Assembly (NCBI GenBank): GCA_019915015.1
Contig: JAHBBC010000004.1
Location: 620,001 to 684,000, forward strand
DNA from: Auriscalpium vulgare
Taxonomy: Eukaryota > Basidiomycota > Agaricomycetes > Russulales > Auriscalpiaceae
Length of the DNA stretch: 64,000 bases
Reading direction: 5' to 3'
Positions 59,923 to 64,000 of the stretch are shown piece after piece. Position 1 is the first letter of the stretch. Each line of letters starts with the position of its first letter. The notes beneath the pieces were generated by a model. It had not been told where the DNA came from and did no database searches. It was given only the letters and a program-made list of their open reading frames with translations. The position numbers were made by a program, and so were the translations under genes.

Positions 59923-60933
59923 CTTAACGCCGCCGTGGATCACAAGATCCAAGTGCTCGAGGTCTCGGGCTCGAACGTCGTCTCCGTCGCGGAGAAAGGG
60001 ATGATGTCCATCCTGCTCCTCGTCCGCAACTTCGTGCCGGCGCACGAGCAAGCCGTGAGCGGCAATTGGCAGGTGTCCGACATTGCGCGCAACGCATTCG
60101 ACCTCGAGGGCAAGGTCGTCGGCACGCTCGGCGCGGGGCGCATCGGCTACCGCGTCCTGCAGCGCCTCGTGCCGTTCAACACGAAGGAGCTGTTGTACTT
60201 CGACTACAAGGGGCTGCCGGAGGAGGCGGAGAGGGCCGTCGGTGCGTGGAGGGTTGAGGATCTCAAGGTCAGTGATGGAGAGGTGGTTTTTTCATCGCGG
60301 ATGCTAAACTCGTGGAATTACAGGAATTTGTGTCGCAGCGCGACGTTGTCATCGTCAATGCTCCCCTTCACGAGGGAACCAAGGGCCTCATCAACAAGGA
60401 CCTCCTCCAGCACTTCAAGCCAGTACGTATAATCTGCTCCGCCCGCTCACGCGCATCCGCTGACCCCAGCCCCCAGGGAGCATGGCTCGTCAACACCGCC
60501 CGCGGCGCTATCTGCAACGCCGACGACGCCGCTGCGGCCGTCAAGTCCGGGCAGCTGCGCGGCTACGCGGGCGACGTGTGGAATGTGCAGCCCGCACCGG
60601 CGGACCACCCCTGGCGCTCAATGCGCAACCCGCTCGGCGGCGGCAACGGCATGACGCCGCATTACTCGGGCACGACGCTCGACGCGCAGCAGCGCTACGC
60701 CGAGGGCACAAAACAAATCCTGCAGAACTACTTCGAGAACAAGCCGCAGGATCCGGGCAACGTGATCGTCGGCGTCGGTGAGTGCCTTCCGGGCTTGACA
60801 TCTTCGGAGGTGATCTGACGATGCGTGTTGGTCAACAGGCAAGTACGAGAGCGCGTCTTGTGAGTTTTCATTGCCTCGTAAGCATTGGATGTCGTGGCTG
60901 ACTGTATATTACCTATCAGATGGCCAACGTTGA
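59923..60933 (+). pseudogene. fdh: NAD-dependent formate dehydrogenase, 5'-truncated
   Basis: Exons 59923-60267, 60324-60422, 60477-60777, 60839-60859 and 60920-60933 join in frame to give the C-terminal two-thirds of a fungal formate dehydrogenase (formate + NAD+ to CO2 + NADH). Visible parts: [19 protein letters not shown], the VRNF Asn, the NAD-binding [36 protein letters not shown] with the catalytic Arg, [15 protein letters not shown] with the key Gln, PHYSGTT with the catalytic His, and a normal YGQR-type C-terminus. Introns are 54-61 nt with GT..AG. The N-terminal ~100 residues, including the PFHP formate-binding segment and the GSDHVD block, are absent, and the preceding sequence is unrelated. 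EHVMM, usual after SVA, reads EKGMM. Exons and splice sites are otherwise clean, so truncation seems recent. Confidence 0.88.
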
Positions 60934-63900
60934 AGCGGGGCCGTACTCATTGTCGCAGCAACCTAATACCATGATATTCTAGTATTTGTAAGATGTATCA
61001 ATGACCAGCATAAAGCCAACTCGAGGTCTGCGCGCTCGACGCGCTGTACCCGTTTGACACCCGCTGGAAATGCGCCCGTGCTGCGAGCCCAAGTTCGACT
61101 CGCTCGAGGTCGTGCCCGGCGAGGAGAGCGTCGTCGCGCTCCCGTGCACCTGGGTCCCGCTGCATGCTCGAGGTCGGCTGCGCGGACGGCGCGGAGTGCT
61201 TGGTGGATGTGAGGGCGAGCCAGCGCCAGGTAGATACGTTAATATCAGATTGTTTGAAGCCCGTGTCCAACGGAGGGTCTGTTCTTTTTGAAGCGTGCAG
61301 TTGGACTGAAACGCGGGAGGACACGCTCCTCCTGCGTGCACTGAAATCGCCATATTCTCCAGTCGACTGCGTGCTTGTCCATCGTAGCTGCTGGGAGCCC
61401 ATTCGACCGCCAGCAGCCCTCGCACTGTGATTGGTACCCCGTTACCAGCGCTGGCAAGCAAACTAATGCACGCCAGGCTGGTAGTAGCTTTATAAGTTAC
61501 TCTACAGGATCTGGCGAAGGGTTACAGCCATAAATATACACGCGCTACAGAGAGCCTAGAACGCGCATGTAGACTCTCGCAGACACACGGAAATCAAACT
61601 CATAGCGGGTGTTGGATTACTCAACAAACTTTGTATTCGTCCGACATGTATGTGCAGTAGGTCTTATTCCGAATAACAAGAAAGCGCAATGGCACATAGG
61701 GCAAGTAAATGGTAACGCAGGGAGGGTAGATGAAACAGATGTGCATGGTGGGCGTACGAAACGAGACAGGGAACGTAGGAATCGTGGATACTGAGCGCAA
61801 AATGTCCAAACGGCAACCTCGCAGTCAAGATGGGAGCGTCGCGCTAGGGGGACAATGCATTCACCGACACTGCGAATGAAGACATCAAACATATGGACGT
61901 ACCTGCGAACGCCTGCATATGTAAAGTATACTTCAGGAGCGCTAGAAATGCAAGTTCAGCGAGATAGAGCGGGCGAGCAAGGGAGCGTACGTACGGGCAA
62001 AAGGAATGAAAAGCAAGTGATTAGCGTCGCAGCGTAGAGTCTTGAGAAGGCTCTGCGCAGACAAGTCAACAAGACAGTCGTCACACAAATGGGTAGCGGA
62101 CTTACAGAACAAGCCACTAGCCCGACGGGCAAGGAAAGAACCGTCCATGAGCGGCGGTCGTGCGGTCGTGCGGTAAAGGTCGGGAGCGGGAGGGAGAGGG
62201 CGTGGATGAGGGGCGAGAAAAGGAATGCAGGTCGTGCGGAAAGCTGTGCGGCTTTTATCCCTCCAGGCGCTGCCCACGTGCTGCTCGCACACACGTACGT
62301 GGACTAGAAATGGCGCGCACCAAGTAATTTCCGCGTGGCGTGTGAGCGACAGGAGAACCCCGCGTCGTGGAGATTCGGAGGCGCGCGATTTAGGGAGCTG
62401 TCGAGCTGACCACGTTCTCGGTGCGTTTCCCCCAATTATCCCAAAGTCGGCGCGCAGTGCGGCGCGATTTCCTTTCTCGCGTATGTGCTCGTGTGCGTGC
62501 TGACGCGTTGCTGCGCAGGGCGAGGTGTCCGCGCGATGGATGCAGAGGATGCAGAGTCTGGACGGGCAGACGGGATTCGTGGATACAGGATTACGTTCGA
62601 GCTGCAGAAGCTGTCAGACACATACCTAGTCCGAGAGGAATGGAAATACGCACATACCTGGATCTCGGCCATCCAGCCCGGACGCAGCGCGCGTTGCTGG
62701 ATTGAAGTGCAGGTCGCTGTGGCTCCTGCGTTCTGTTCAGTGACTTGACAGGAAAATAAATAAAGCGACATACCAGTTTGGTGCGGCACTGCCTACTACA
62801 GGCTCTGTGGAATCCGCGCGAGTCGACGCGCAGCGCCTTCATGTTGCCCAGAGCGTCAGCGCGCAACTCCACGCTGCATACTATGGAAATTCTACAAGGA
62901 ACACACCGGGAGACAGGGGACACGGCGCGGCGTGACCATACTACCGCGTGACACAGAGTAAAGATCGACCGAATTTGTGGTGCGTCCGTGCATCTCGTAC
63001 AAGGTGGACGTCAACGAGATTTTCCCTTCGAGCCGGGTCTTGAGAACGCTGCTCCGACTCCTCGAGCCCTGCGACCGCAAGCACAATCCATTTGAGTCGT
63101 TATAATAGCGTAGTCAGAATCTGGATGCCTGTATGAATATAAGTATGTGGTGCACCTGGTGTCGTGGCTGCCTGAAGCCGTGGACGACTCGCAGCTGCGC
63201 AACGATGCGAACTGACAGCGTGGGTCCGGCCGCTGTGCCGCATTGATTGGCTCGTGTTGACAGCAAAGGACGCGGCCGCGAATCGCGACAATGGCGGGCG
63301 TTCTAGCGCAGAACCTGCGCGGGATTCGTCTGTCCACCGCGGTCGTTAGAGCAACAATCAATGAGCCCAGAGAAGCAACAGCTGACGCACCTGGACTGCG
63401 GCGCAGAACCCCGCGCGTTCTCGAGATGGGATGCTGCCTCAGTGCGGTCGCCCCGCGCCACGAAGGTATGAGGCTCGGCAGAATTGAGGCCCTGTAGATG
63501 GCAGGGCCTTCTACGAATTTGAATATCACTATGGAACAAAGACGGTGTCGACGCTGCTGCGAAATCGCAGTAGCGGGCGGTGCGCGGAGCTATGATGCAT
63601 GAGACGAGCACTCGACGAGCGCGCGATCGCCAGGCCGGCACGCACAAATGGAGACATCTGGCCAGCCAGGCAGTGCAAATGCGGGCAGCAGCAATTACCT
63701 GTACATTTCGATGTGCGTACACTTAGCGGTGAGCGGTGACATGATGACAGTGTCAACGTACAAATCTAGGGTATTGTCAGGACGCCAAAACGGGCGCAAC
63801 GGCGAGAGAGCGTACCAGGGTCCCGGTGCGGTCTTGTGCGGCTGTATTTCGCCTTGCACGACTGGGCGCATGCAGTGTCAATTCCTTCGGCCGAGCCTTA

Positions 63901-64000
63901 GATACGCCGGATAGTATACATGCAGGAGACGATACATGATCGTCGCAATATGTAGCTGCTATGAACGTTTTTCAAGTGGGCTGGGAGGCACTGACGGAGC
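60934..64000. other. No gene recognised
   Basis: Short frames only. A GC-rich stretch at about 61010-61240 has coding-like composition (ALDALYPFDTRWKCA in one frame, then frame changes) and might be a decayed exon of unknown family. Nothing else between 61240 and the window end shows a motif, repeat or RNA gene I can support. Confidence 0.4.

Overview
This looks like repeat-rich nuclear DNA from a filamentous basidiomycete, most likely an Agaricomycete. The reasons are short introns of about 49-86 nt with GT..AG ends, gene families expanded in that class (MYND-finger proteins, F-box proteins, small multi-pass membrane proteins, a W-rich hypothetical family), a Ty3-type Gag-protease, a Tad-like LINE and a PIF/Harbinger transposon. 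No rRNA gene, telomere repeat or intact tRNA gene was seen.

Layout: 1-3296 is the Gag-protease end of a Ty3/Gypsy retrotransposon on the minus strand, running off the left edge. 4647-5791 is a partial copy of a segment found again at 47615-48760. 6734-7389 is a small spliced hypothetical gene. 8730-12463 is a 3.7 kb palindrome centred near 10596/10597, carrying a GC-rich minisatellite, a strong hairpin and a tRNA-related insertion in each arm. 12735-35877 is a head-to-tail array of 14 units of about 1,405 bp plus a partial fifteenth. One unit is split by a 3,366 bp Harbinger element (23890-27255) with perfect 68 bp terminal inverted repeats, a decayed transposase and a Myb/SANT-like partner gene. 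37049-47680 is one MYND-finger gene on the minus strand, cut in two by an 8.6 kb Tad-like LINE (38312-46947) flanked by a 15 bp target-site duplication. 47681-51310 is an inverted copy of the palindrome-arm / linker / unit arrangement with only ONE unit. 51311-64000 is less repetitive and holds a spliced membrane-protein gene (53761-55617), an intact F-box gene (56090-57841) and a 5'-truncated formate dehydrogenase (59923-60933).

The genes do not form a pathway. The main story is mobile-element activity. A 1.4 kb unit present once at 47989-49396 is present 14 times in the array. The units carry a promoter-like block, a run of diverged ~30 bp repeats and a conserved stem-loop, but no convincing protein. 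Family assignments rest on motif recognition, not on database searches.
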